Origin: Amoebidium appalachense
Lineage: Eukaryota; Ichthyosporea
Assembly (NCBI GenBank): GCA_963693365.1
Contig: CAVNZM010000013.1
Span: forward strand, 4,216,001-4,280,000
Reading direction: 5' to 3'
DNA length: 64,000 nucleotides
The translations under genes were made by a program, and so were the position numbers. Position 1 is the first letter of the stretch, and each line of letters begins with the position of its first letter. Shown piece after piece: positions 1-40,380 of this stretch. The notes beneath the pieces are model-generated. The model was not told the DNA's origin. It did not search any database and worked only from the letters and a program-made list of their open reading frames with translations.

Positions 1-58
1 GTCAAGTCGGATCGAGACAGGGTGTCAAATGGGATGGATGTTTTGTTTTTTTTTGTTT

Positions 59-100
<42 letters not shown>

Positions 101-132
101 GGGGGGAGCGGGATGGTTTTTTTTTTTTTTTT

Positions 133-163
<31 letters not shown>

Positions 164-296
164 GGTGACCTTTTAAGCCGTTTTCGTACTCGCTTGAGCA
201 CGTACTGCATTTGTAGCGAACCAAGATAGTTTAGGACAAGGATTGACAAAGGAGAGTAGAGGTGAGTGGGTGGGTGGGATGGAAGGGGGGGGAAAG

Positions 297-335
<39 letters not shown>

Positions 336-1671
336 CTGCCTGCCGTTGTATTCAGTACCCTGCATACATCTCAGTGTATGCCATGCACAAACAATACGAT
401 CACTGTGCTTTGATGGTTTTGAAATTAAGTTAGTGGCACGTTTCTGTGGTCACAGACCTGTATTTGGTTTCATTATAAATATATATACATAAATATATGT
501 AGCACATTAGTTATTAGTATTAATAATCCCTTTTTGGAAGATCATAAATAATTGAAAATGTAACATAGTACTACTATAATTGTTTCCAGAAATGTCACCG
601 AAAATTGTGTGTGGCTCTTGGAGAGGAAGAAAAAGATGGTTTAAATCATGCACCATGTCTCAGTGTGTATGGAAAACGTCTATGACTGATTCCCCCCCCC
701 CCCCCCCCCTCCCCCTTCCTACATAGCCCGGCCCGAATTCCTGCCCCTCCCCTTTCCTTCCCCCCCCCCCCCCCCCCCCCTCCCCCCTCCCCCCCCCCCC
801 CCCCTCCTTGAACACACACACACGCACACGCACTGTGGCACCTGCCCACCTAACCGTGGTCACCCTAACACACACATGTGCACATATATACACACAAACA
901 CGTACACGCACAAAGACATGACACACACACATGGCATGGCACACACACTGAAACGGCCAGGTACATGCATGCACGAGTGCACATATCACACTCACCCCGG
1001 GGCCCCGGCTCCCTGTTAAATAATAAGGAAATTCTATATTCATAGCAATATTGTACAGATACACAGACATTATCCCCCCCCCCCCCCCCCCCCCCCCCTC
1101 CGCCCCAACACACACATATGCACATGCACCGGCTGCCCACCCAACCACCCTGACACACGCACGTGCACACCGTGGCACACGGACTCGTACATGCATGTAT
1201 ATAGAGATACACACACACACTGCATGCCGTTGCACACACTGCACTGTGAAACACAGTGCGCAACACGTACCACACGTGCACACACTGCAAACAAGCACTG
1301 TGGCATCATACATGCTGAAAAACACACATGCACCCACACACTGCACACACACGCGGTACACACTCACACGCAAACCGTGGACACCGTCACAGAAAACATG
1401 CACCGGCACACACTCTCTGCAATGTACACACGTACAAGCGTGTACATTGCATACAAACACACCCACACAAGCACACACACACGTCATCACAGCTGAACAC
1501 ACTAACATCAGCATGTGCGTACAATAGCACATGCATTTTAAGTTGACCTGTACAGTACCACGGCACCGTGTTACGTGGCATCCATGCACTGCATGCAGCG
1601 TACACGTGGCACCACACACACCCGTATGTGTGCTTGTCTATATAGGCATATGCACAGGCCTAGGCACACAT

Positions 1672-1715
<44 letters not shown>

Positions 1716-1835
1716 ACGCAAACACCAGCACACAGACACACACACAGCACACACACATACACATACACATACACACACACATACAGAGAAAGTGAGAGAG
1801 TACCTCACACATGACACCGGGAGCCCGCTGTGCGC
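1..1835. repeat. Simple-sequence spacer: poly(G)/(C) and CA-rich tracts
   Basis: Pure G runs near 69-99, 143-165 and 299-335; C runs near 692-710, 762-804 and 1074-1098; T22 near 121-142. From about 820 to 1835 the DNA is CA-rich with (CA)n at 1673-1712. Between 400 and 650 it is AT-rich with no gene signal. Frames here are repeat translations. Confidence 0.9.
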
Positions 1836-2140
1836 GCACAATTAACACGGTAGCTTCGTGAGCCGCGGCCGGCTGCCGATCATATGCATGTGCCGCGGGA
1901 TCCAGCCGCTGTGATTAATCTTCTTCTCGGATTGATTAATCTTCTTTTACTCTCGCACCTCTTCTCGAAGGTGTATAATAAACATGGATATTATAGACAT
2001 AAACACCCAAAAAAAATTACATAGGCGGTTTCTTGACTATCAAAACCAACTTTTTGCCTACTTAACATGTATTTTTGGGCTGCTGGGTAAGTCGGTGGAA
2101 GCGCCGCAAATGTGATTAACGTTGAAGATTAATCATTTGA

Positions 2141-2292
2141 TTACAGTGGGGATAAGGGACCCTGCGTGAACACTGCGCGCGACATCGCAGAGTACGTGGC
2201 AGGAGTCTCCGAAACTGAGCACCGGTTAGTGGTGAGCAGGTGGCGGACAATGCCCTCGAGCAGCTCAAAGGGCAGATTTGATAGCCGGCAGC
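2141..2292 (-). CDS. Candidate terminal exon with F-box-like motif
   Basis: An acceptor CTGCAG precedes a frame open to TAA at 2143-2141. It encodes about 50 residues including LSNLPFELLEGIVRHLL, which has the LPxELLxxIxxxL pattern of F-boxes (SCF ubiquitin ligase adaptors), then a short tail. Incoming phase is 1. Upstream exons would lie at higher coordinates but I could not chain any with confidence. The frame avoids the simple repeats that make up most ORFs here. Confidence 0.4.
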
Positions 2293-31750
<29,458 letters not shown>

Positions 31751-31766
31751 CCCTTATGGTTCTCCT

Positions 31767-31782
31767 ACGCGCCTCGGCGCGT
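31767..31782 (-). promoter_or_regulatory. GC-rich hairpin in the TNPO3 5' leader
   Basis: ACGCGCC-TC-GGCGCGT forms a 7-bp stem with a 2-base loop 17-32 nt before the start codon. It is a very stable small hairpin in an otherwise mixed sequence and could affect start-codon selection. Confidence 0.4.
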
Positions 31783-32048
31783 GGAAAGCACTTGAGTGTG
31801 ACAGAGAGAGATGGAAACGATGACCTGTTATGAATGTTGACTCAACCAACCTGTGCCCAAGAAACAGTTGCCTTCTCTGCTTACTAATCAATGTTATTGC
31901 TGCTACATGCATCGGTTCCTCAAAAGTTAAGGACCGCTTCTTACTTTCCATTGGAAGCTCTGCATGAATTAAACGTCAGCTTTCTCAGGACCCGTGTCCC
32001 ACCACTTGCAATAAACTAACCCCTTCCTCCCCTACACAGTCCGCCAAA

Positions 32049-32264
32049 ATGACTCTTTCCTTCACTTCTAACAATCCCAAGCAACCACTTCCTCGCGCTA
32101 AGAATCACTCCAAAACACTCGACTTTTCTCCTTTCGTTTCGTTTTTCGTGCTTTTGCTTTTCATATCAGCCGGCGCTGCCTTTTCTGTGACGCCTTCGAA
32201 CGAGAAACGCGGCACTGACACATTCCAAAGCAGTTCTTACAGCACAATGGATTTGATTGGTTAA
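32049..32264 (+). CDS. Possible small membrane protein, 71 aa
   Basis: An ATG-started ORF lies about 300 bp upstream of and divergent from TNPO3. It has a Ser/Asn/Pro/Lys-rich N-terminus, one hydrophobic segment at residues 28-47 (FVSFFVLLLFISAGAAF) and a polar tail. A Tyr-free hydrophobic core of this length could anchor in membrane. It has no known family. The reading frame could be chance, or a first exon with more downstream. Confidence 0.25.
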   Translation: MTLSFTSNNPKQPLPRAKNHSKTLDFSPFVSFFVLLLFISAGAAFSVTPSNEKRGTDTFQSSSYSTMDLIG

Positions 32265-32602
32265 TGGGGCATTTGGCGCGCCGATTCAAGATTCAAATTT
32301 TATGCCGCGCCTGGGGTGAAGAAACAAAAAACATACACGTGTGTGACGCTGTCACGTTGTGCGTGGGGCATGGTGTACGTACAAGTTTTTTGTGCGCGTC
32401 CAAGCAAGCGTTTTTTTGTGTGTGTGGCCGCGGGTGCTTGCAAATGAATTGAATTAGCTTCGCACAGGATTTCTATCAGTCTATCTTCTTTCGTTATTCA
32501 AACCATGCCCGCTCAAACATACAAGCAATGAAACTTCTGTTATAGTTGTGGGTACAGTAAACGTCACAGTAAAGGGGGATCTGGGGGATCCTCTTTTTAC
32601 GA

Positions 32603-32658
<56 letters not shown>

Positions 32659-33180
32659 CCACGCACGCACGCACCCACGCACGCACCCACGCACGCACGC
32701 ACGCACATACACACACACAAACACAAACACACACACACAAACGCGAACACATGCATACACACGAACACACACTGCCCCTCGCGCTGCACTTACAAGCACG
32801 CACACAAATATGAACAAAATACCGTGACGAGTAGCTAACAAGCTGACACCCAGGCGCACGACGTAACTACACCACTTGTTCGCACACAGTTTTGCGTGGC
32901 ACAAGCGCAGACTCACACAACTATAACGTGTGACATACACAGACAGAGACACACAGAGACACACGCGCCACATGTACACATATTTTTGTATTTAAACTTT
33001 GGGCATAGCTCACACACCTCGTGTACACTCGCAACCCTACTAATAAAGCAGGCGTACACGAAAATATGAGTGTTTTCTCCCTTCCGTTTTTTCCCTCTTG
33101 TTCCACCCCCCACCGTCCTTTCCTGCCTAACGCTCTCTCTCTTTCTCTCTCTCTCTCCCCCCCCCCCCCCCCCTCTCATT

Positions 33181-33252
<72 letters not shown>

Positions 33253-34086
33253 CCCCCCCCCCCTCTCTCTCTCTCCCCCTCTGTCACTCTCTTTCTCTCT
33301 CTCTCTATCTCTATCTCGCCTCCCCTCCCCCCCAACCCCTGCCCCTCTCCTTCTCCCTCTTCCTCTCCCTTTCCCTCTCTCTCCCCCTCTCCCTCTCCCT
33401 CCCCCCCCATCCCTCTCTCTCTCGCTCGCTCTCTCTCTCTCTCTCCCCCCCCCCCCCCCCCCCCCTCTCTCTCTCCCCCACTCTCTCTCTCCCCCCGCCC
33501 TTCTGCCTTTCCCTCTTCTCTATCTCTCTTTCCATCTCGATTAACACACCTGCATGCACAAATCGCCAGCCATATCAACGACGCGGACACAGACATACAC
33601 ACAGCACACTGATCGCGAGCTCCTAGTGGACGCATACACATGTACACACACACGGGTGGCGCACACTGCACCACACACGCACACAAACGCTCACACTAAT
33701 GTGTGCGCATGCAATTCGCGTGATCGCTTGCACACACGCACGGAGCTCTAGAGAGAGATAGAGGGGGGGGAGAGGGGGGGCGGAGGAGAGCCTCTGATAG
33801 AGGGGAGAGAGAGAGAGTGAGAAGCACATAATCACCCGTGCACACACACACACATACACAGTTAGCATCCCCATACGATGACCTAAGTTACCTTAGGCAA
33901 CCCAATATATAAAATATGGAAGCAATGTTGCCTGTGAAATACTGGTTTTATGTATACAGGAGGCCGCCGTGGCGCAAACAGCACGAACAATTATTATTGA
34001 GTGGTAGTTTATTACAGGCTTGAGGCCGAGTTGCTTGCTGTGTACAGCATTGCTGTGTGTTCTATACACATCGCCTCCGGTGATTG
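32265..34086. other. Spacer with CA/CCCA and CT tracts
   Basis: (CA)n then (CACG)n/(CACC)n at 32605-32720, and CT/C-rich DNA 33133-33530. Short palindromic and CA-rich segments follow to about 33860. No supported exon. Confidence 0.7.
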
Positions 34087-34611
34087 TCACTGTCTCACGT
34101 TGTCTTCACTTGTGCGCTTGGCAGGCGGGGCCGAGTCCAGGGGGGCTTGCGTGAGGCGGGCGGCCGGGACGCAGCGGACGTAGGGGCCAGCCATGCGTAT
34201 CGCCGTGTTGATGTTGGCTTGTAGGCAGCTTTGGCAGAAGCGGGCCACAGCGTCAGGGCCATCGACGGCGCACTTGCGGACGTGCGGGCGCATGTAGAGC
34301 GGGACCATGCCCATTAGCTCCTGTTGCAGCAGCAACAGCTCGGGGTCGTCGTGGCGGCGTCCCGCGCGTAGGCCTCTGACGAGGGCGCCGCACAGGCGGG
34401 CGATGCTGGTGTGCACCTTGGCGGTGGTGTTGACGAGGTGGTAGATCTCCCCCGCAACCTCAGGCGGTCTCCCGTCCATAAGCAGCCTATAGGCTATCAT
34501 CAGCGCAGCCTCGACGGTGTTGGGAAACTCTCTCGACATTGCGACGTTCATTCTTTTTTTTTCCACTGCAACAATCGCAAACTGACTGACTTTCAAACCT
34601 GTTGCACACAT
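34087..34611 (-). CDS. Intronless unknown protein, 174 aa, divergent partner of the coiled-coil ORF
   Basis: A single uninterrupted ORF starts at ATG 34611; an alternative in-frame start is Met-21, at 34551 (MNVAMSREF). It has GC-rich codon usage unlike the microsatellite-derived frames nearby. The sequence is helix-prone with Leu-rich segments (ALMIAYRLLMDG, LLLLQQELMGMVPLY), a His/Lys/Cys stretch (RPHVRKCAVDG), a Cys-containing motif (FCQSCLQANI) and a hydrophilic tail. There is no signal peptide and no homology that I recognise. It is transcribed away from the 31-bp repeat array and the coiled-coil gene, so a shared bidirectional promoter is likely. Compactness, lack of introns and composition suggest an inserted element or virus-like origin, but nothing in the sequence proves it. 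Confidence 0.6.
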   Translation of the reverse strand: MCATGLKVSQFAIVAVEKKRMNVAMSREFPNTVEAALMIAYRLLMDGRPPEVAGEIYHLVNTTAKVHTSIARLCGALVRGLRAGRRHDDPELLLLQQELMGMVPLYMRPHVRKCAVDGPDAVARFCQSCLQANINTAIRMAGPYVRCVPAARLTQAPLDSAPPAKRTSEDNVRQ

Positions 34612-34668
34612 GTTTATGTACTGTGTGTGGTTTAGGGCTACCGGGGGGGGAGGGGGGGGAGGGGGAGG

Positions 34669-34981
34669 GCAACATGCCCCCCCGGTAAACTACGCAGTCG
34701 GGCAACATGCCCCCGGTAAACTACGCAGTCGGGCAACATGCCCCCGGTAAACTACGCAGTCGGGCAACATGCCCCCGGTGAACTACGCAGTCGGGCAACA
34801 TGCCCCCGGTGAATTACGCAGTCGGGCAACATGCCCCCGGTGAACTACGCAGTCGGGCAACATGCCCCCGGTGAACTACGCGGTTCAGGTAGCATGCCCC
34901 CGGTGAACTATGAAGTTGGGCAACATGCCCCCGGTGAACTATGGAGTCGGGTACTGTAGCATGCCCCCGGTGAATCTAAGA
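34669..34981. repeat. 31-bp tandem minisatellite between two divergent ORFs
   Basis: About ten units start near 34669, 34702, 34733, 34764, 34795, 34826, 34857, 34890, 34920 and 34951. The consensus core is GCAACATGCCCCCGGTGAAC followed by TACGCAGTCGG. Units are mostly 31 bp, with 30- and 33-bp variants, and become more degenerate towards the coiled-coil gene. Because 31 is not a multiple of three the array cannot be a continuous coding repeat. It sits exactly in the shared intergenic space, so a promoter, operator or origin role is plausible. There are no unique spacers, so it is not CRISPR. Confidence 0.9.
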
Positions 34982-35030
34982 GGTGTGTGCGCCCCCGGAC
35001 AATAGCCCCCGGTGAACTCCGCTGGGAAAA

Positions 35031-35039
35031 GTATAAAAG
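35031..35039 (+). promoter_or_regulatory. TATA box of the coiled-coil ORF
   Basis: GTATAAAAG lies 93 bp upstream of the ATG at 35125 and just after the last degenerate 31-bp repeat units. Position and sequence fit a core promoter for the plus-strand ORF. I see no equivalent TATA box for the divergent minus-strand ORF. Confidence 0.6.
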
Positions 35040-35124
35040 CACCGACATACATTCAGTTTGACTTAATTTCATTTCTTCCACCGAGACCTGCACATGCATT
35101 CTTTCAAATCTCACAGAACCGAAG

Positions 35125-35823
35125 ATGCCCAAGGCCGTGTCTCAGTCCGTCAAAATCAAAAGCAAGCCGTATCCTTGTTCCCCCAAGGAATCGGTCCTTC
35201 TAAAACAAATAGACAAACTGAAAGCAGAATATGACAGGTTTGTAACCGACAATCTATATGAAAACAATGCCTTGAAAACGAAACTTTCAGGGTCACAGGC
35301 GGCGCTGTCCGCATTGACATCGCAGCTGAACGAAACACTTACCAAACTCGACCGCATGGAGCACGTCGACAAGAAGCTAGCCAAGCGCGACGAGCACATA
35401 TGCACACTGGAGACGAAGATCGGTTCTGTTCGCGACAAGCTGAAGTCTGTCAAGGCAGAGCTTAACGACACCAGGGAGGCGGTGAGAACCGCTCGCGACA
35501 ATTTCAAAGCAGGGCTTATTGCCACCCAAAAGGACCTCGCCACTGCAAGGGCCAGTCGTGACGCCGCCGGAGTACAGCTTGAGGCCACCAAAAAGGACCT
35601 TGCCACTGCAAGGGCCGGTCGTGACGCCGCCGGAGTACAGCTTCAGGCCACCAAGAAGGAGCTCGCCACTGCAAGGGCCGGTCGTGACGCTGCCGGAGTA
35701 GAGCTTGAGGCCATCAAGAAGGAGCTCGCCAAAGCGAGGGCCGAGCATGATGCTGTCAAGGCGGAGCATCAGGTCCTGAAGAACGAGCTCTCCATGGTGA
35801 GGGCTGTAGCCTTTTTTGCCTGA
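35125..35823 (+). CDS. Coiled-coil protein with four 21-residue repeats, 232 aa, intronless
   Basis: The start is ATG 35125, about 90 bp after a TATA box at 35032; the stop is TGA 35821-35823. The N-terminal 30 residues are basic and Ser/Pro/Lys-rich. Residues about 30-230 are continuous heptad-like coiled coil (for example LKQIDKLKAEYDRFV, LETKIGSVRDKLKSV). Residues about 130-215 contain four near-identical 21-aa units (three heptads, 63 bp each) built on ATKKDLATARAGRDAAGVQLE-type sequence. Likely role is a filamentous or oligomeric structural protein; the sequence shows no enzymatic motif. It is divergent from the 174-aa ORF across the 31-bp array. The frame is long, uniform and intact, which argues for a real and recently expanding coding repeat. 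The family is not recognised. Confidence 0.75.
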   Translation: MPKAVSQSVKIKSKPYPCSPKESVLLKQIDKLKAEYDRFVTDNLYENNALKTKLSGSQAALSALTSQLNETLTKLDRMEHVDKKLAKRDEHICTLETKIGSVRDKLKSVKAELNDTREAVRTARDNFKAGLIATQKDLATARASRDAAGVQLEATKKDLATARAGRDAAGVQLQATKKELATARAGRDAAGVELEAIKKELAKARAEHDAVKAEHQVLKNELSMVRAVAFFA

Positions 35824-35990
35824 GGATTGTGGCCGGAGGCGACCCGCGACTACCCATGCAAATATACGAGCGTGTTGAGAGGGGGCCGGGTGGGTAGGGA
35901 GAAGGGGGGGCTCCCAAGGTTATTCGTGCGAAGCGGGGAAGGATCCACAGCCCCGCCCAATTAGGTGTCGCAGCTGGTATTTTTTTTTTT

Positions 35991-36043
<53 letters not shown>

Positions 36044-37871
36044 CATTTGGGATTTTGGTGCCCCCGCCTCCCCTTCCCCCCTTCCCCTCCCCTCCCTCCC
36101 CCTCTCCTTCCCCACGCCAACTATACCAACTGATTTTTTGATGTTTTCGTCCCCCTAATAATCAGACCAACATGCCCTAGACATTACTACATCATCCGGA
36201 TCCTATGTACCTTGTCAAATGATGGAAGGTCAGAGGAGGGACATGAAGTTACCGGGTGGAAATTGAAAGAGGTTTTGGTTCTAGTGTTCTTAGATACCCG
36301 CAAAAGAAAACCAAGCAACCAGGTTTATCCTCAAAGTCTTGGTGTGCAGCAGGCTGACGGTGCAGTACCTGTAAAAATGCTGCTAACATGTAACATGTTA
36401 TCTTGTAGTCCCAAAGTTGTTTGTACAGCAGTCAGCTGCAACTTGGCGGTAAGCTGCAACTGAGTCATGCAAGAATGGCGGCTTCGCTGCTCTGGTTACC
36501 TCCTTACGATTGGATATCGCATTCCAATGCACCAATGAAGTAAACAAGAATGTTAATTGGTGTTGATGATTCGCCACATATCACGTTATCTACTTACCGC
36601 TTTTCGGCACTGTTATACACAAGCACAACCAGTTGACGATGTTTCGTTTTGGGACTACTTTTTGTCTACGTTTTTCTTTTTTTCCGACATGGTGTTACAG
36701 TTTTCAAGGGCTTGGTTTCTTTGAGGTTAGCTTTGACAGCCAGAGTGCACTTCTTTTTCAAGACAGTCAGAGTTCATTTCTTTTCATTTTCTGTTTTTAG
36801 TTTCTTGCCTTTTTTCCGGGTTCAGATATCTGTAGGGGAGAATCTACAACAATCCTTGAAGATCATGTTGGACCCACGGTAGCCAAGATTCGGTGTCTCA
36901 TTTCTAGCCACGCGCATGTTTAGCAGCTGGTAGCAAGCAGTTTTCAAACTGTTTTTATCTTAGCAAGGACATCCTTTGTTCCTGTGTGTCTCTAAAGCTG
37001 AAACTCGCTTCTGTTTTCGCCACCGTTGCTCATCTCCTGCACCGGTTCAAACTTGCAGGGCTGTTTTCTACTTTGCTGAGATTAGCAGGTACGTGGAACG
37101 AAAAGTGCTTGCATGAGGCTGAACCTTCTGGCACTGACTTGATGTTTCGTTCTGGCCCTTGGTTGTGCGGAACTTTTTATTTGAAAAGATCGAACTGGAA
37201 GCTACAAGAGTGGTGTGGGTCGGTGGGTGTATGTGCGTTTATGTATTCTTGTGATTGTATGTTTTGGCATTCGTGTGGGTGGTTGGATGGGTAGGCGGGT
37301 AAATATGCTGATGAATGGGCGGGTGTGTGGGTGGATTGGTAAGTGATCAGGTAGGTGTGAGTGTGTGTGTTTACATGCCTCTGTGTCTGTGTGTACTTGT
37401 GTGTTTGTGCGTAGATCCGCAAGTATGCTCGTTACTTGTGTAGTGTATGCTTTTGCAAGTCATACACACCAGCCAGGACTAACGTAAAGCACACATGGGG
37501 TTGCATTGAGTGAATACAGACTGGGGTTCTTTTGTGGATCTGCCGTGGTAGCCAGCCCGGTTGCCATGTTGTTTGGCTCTTATGTCTTCCTGGGCATCTG
37601 CTTTGTACCCCGTGTGCAGTGTGGATGTAACAATGCTGTTATTATCGCGGTTGCTCGTGTTTTCTTGCCTCTGTGTATTGTGCGCCTGTGTGTCCAATAA
37701 TGTGCCCACAGGAATATGTTTATAACAACAAGCATGTTCATATGTATACTTCTAATTCTTCCACTCCCCCCTCCCCCCTCCCTCCCGTCCCCCCCTTCCG
37801 CCTTGTGCTGTGTTCTTCTTGTCACTGTATATAACACATCTGTCCCTCCATATCTCTTCTCTTTGATCTCT

Positions 37872-37906
<35 letters not shown>

Positions 37907-38087
37907 TTCCCCCCCCCCCCCCCCCCCCCCCCCCGTTTCTCTTCATCTTTCTCTCTCCTCTTGCCTCTCCCACACACACACACACACACACTCCCCCCCC
38001 CTCCCCCCCCCCCCCCCTCTTCCCCGTCCTCTCTTTCTCCCTTTCACCCCTTCATTATCTCTCCCTGTTTGTGGGTGTGTTTGGTGC
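35824..38087. other. Spacer between the coiled-coil ORF and the foldback element
   Basis: T22-G40 at 35979-36041 followed by C-rich DNA; 36120-37700 is ordinary mixed sequence without a convincing gene; CT/C tracts 37860-38030. A plus frame at 36986-37294 has no splice or homology support. Confidence 0.6.
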
Positions 38088-38515
38088 GGTATACCGTATG
38101 AGCATATATTAGTAAGATACGGAGTACACAGTGATCACACGATCAACCTGAGAGGTGGGCCACTTGTGGGCATGACCTTGGTATGAGATTGAGCATAAGG
38201 GAAACGTGCAGGATACGTGGACATCCACCTTTATCTTCATCTCATAGTGTGCCCTTGGTGGGCATGACCTTGGTATGAGTGTGAGCATAAGATCCTGCAC
38301 GTTTCCCTTATGCTCACACTTATACCAAGGTCACACCCATCAAGTCACACTTATACCAAGATCACACTTATACCAAGGTCACGCCCACATCCTGCACGTT
38401 CCCCTTATGCTCAATCTCATACCAAGGTCATGCCCACAAGTGGCCCACCTCTCAGGTTGATCGTGTGATCACTGTGTACTCCGTATCTTACTAATGTATG
38501 CACATACGGTATACC
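38088..38515. mobile_element. Foldback element with 127-bp near-perfect inverted arms
   Basis: Left arm 38088-38214 and right arm 38389-38515 are reverse complements with only about three mismatches. Both end in GGTATACC. The 174-bp loop carries short direct repeats (CTTATACCAAGGTCAC) and partial extra copies of the arm's inner end. No ORF. It lies about 210 bp upstream of the Pro-rich gene's ATG. Confidence 0.8.
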
Positions 38516-38725
38516 ACATTTGGGTGTGTGTGTGCCCCTTTTCCCTCACGTTCCCCGAACCTTTGCTTATACACACACACACACACACGCAACACACAAA
38601 CACACCGACTTGCCATCCAAACATCTCTCTCTCTCCCCCCCCCCCCCCCCCTCCTCCTCTCCCAACAGACCCCCATTTATCTGACAAATTTCATATATAG
38701 GGACATCTCCCTATCCCCCACCACC

Positions 38726-40304
38726 ATGAACACCCCCGGGCAGCCTCCGCGAATACAGAAAATTGCCATGCCGCCCGTGCACACAAATAACTTTTACTAT
38801 CCCATGTATTATCCCCCTCCCCCTCCACCCCCACCGACGAGCCAACGCCCCTCCGCACTCGGAGCAAAGCGGAAGCCTTCTTTTTCCCAACTTCCGGCAT
38901 TGCCGAAGGTAACATGTCTCTCCCCCCCAGTCCCCCTTCCTCCCCTCCCCCCCCTCCTCCCCCCACCTGCTCCTCCTCCCCCCGGCCTCCCGCCAGTGCC
39001 CGTACTTCACCGATGATGAGGAAACAAACACACGCACACACACACACACACACATACACACACACTTTTCATGGTGTAATAACATTGTATTACACACGAC
39101 AGGCACCCTAGAAGGGGGGGGAGGGGGGGGGGGGGGGGGGGGGGGGGCAGGGGGACTAAGAGGGACCCGACAGGCACCCAAGGAGAGGGGGGGGGCAGGG
39201 GGGCTAAGAGGGACAAGACAGGCACCCAGAGGGGGGGGGGGGGGGGGGGGGGGGAGGGGGGGGGGGGGATGAAAGATAGCAAAAGGGGAAAGTGGACATA
39301 GAAGTTGCTGTAATTGCCCATATACATCAGCACCTTGTTCAAGTGAGATACCAAGCCTTTCATGGGGATGGGGGGGTTTTGGGGGGGGGTAGTGACATAG
39401 AGTGGCTAGGGCAAATAGTTGAAGAATGTCAAAGAAACAGGGCAGCTAGCAAACAAAATTGAGTTGCCGTGGGGAGGGAGGAGATTATGTTATTGTGTAA
39501 CGTCCGGTTCTCAAACACAAATCCTCACTGAACAAAGAGAGTATGTTGCTGGTAATGGTGGCGTGCATATGGGGAATGAAGGGAGGGGGTGGGGGAGGGG
39601 GGGGGGGGGGGGGGGGCTTAAGTGGGAGATTCACATAAACCTACAATGTGTTTATTTCTTTCCTTTTCAGGGGGTGACGCCTACCACACCCAATGGAAAA
39701 GTGCCGATAAAAATGGCCCTGCCACGGCCCGCGTCCAACCCGTTTCCTAATATGGCAGGTGTGCCGCCACCAAGTGCACACCCGAGACCTCTACCTGTAA
39801 GTGTCTGAACATCTCTCCACTCTGCTTTTTCCGCATGTTTCTTTTCATTCTTTCTTTCCTCCTGTTACACACACATGCAAATGCATGTATCCACGCACAC
39901 ACACACGCGCGCGCGCGCGCTGTTTACGAGGCAGAGAGAGAGAGATAGATAGATAGAGAGACGGAGGGAGGGAGAGAGAGAGAGAGATAGAGAGAGAGAG
40001 ACGGAGGGAGAGAGAGTTAGACAGAAAGAGTCAGAGACAGACATCCGGTGGTGGTGCACAGTCGGGGGGAGAGGGCGGGGGGGAGGGTGGGGAGGGTGGG
40101 GAGGGGGGCTGTGTTGTTTGCCTGTCTTAGCTCCTGCTATGAAGAGCATTCACCTTTCCTTCCCCCCCTCTATGGCTTGCATTCTGCATCGTGTTATCCG
40201 TTTGTTCTTGTGTACTTCGTACTTTTTGACGCATTCAAAACCCCCCCCCACCACCACCACCATCACCACCACCATCACACACACAGAGAGAGAGACAGAC
40301 ACAC

Positions 40305-40380
<76 letters not shown>

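Noticed and set aside
1660-1850. Cys-rich frames as secreted Cys-rich peptides
   Set aside because: Alternating Cys-Val from (TG)n; no signal peptide or defined cysteine spacing.
34669-34981. 31-bp repeats as a CRISPR array
   Set aside because: Units are contiguous with no unique spacers, there is no cas gene, and the host is eukaryotic.
35142-35769. Minus-strand and alternative frames over the coiled-coil ORF
   Set aside because: Shadow frames of the 63-bp repeats; only the plus frame has TATA, ATG and heptad structure.
34087-35823. Confident assignment of the divergent pair to a named virus group
   Set aside because: No recognisable viral hallmark gene or motif; only compactness and composition point that way.
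36986-37294. Plus ORF of 102 codons
   Set aside because: No splice context, promoter or recognisable family; composition is ordinary non-coding.
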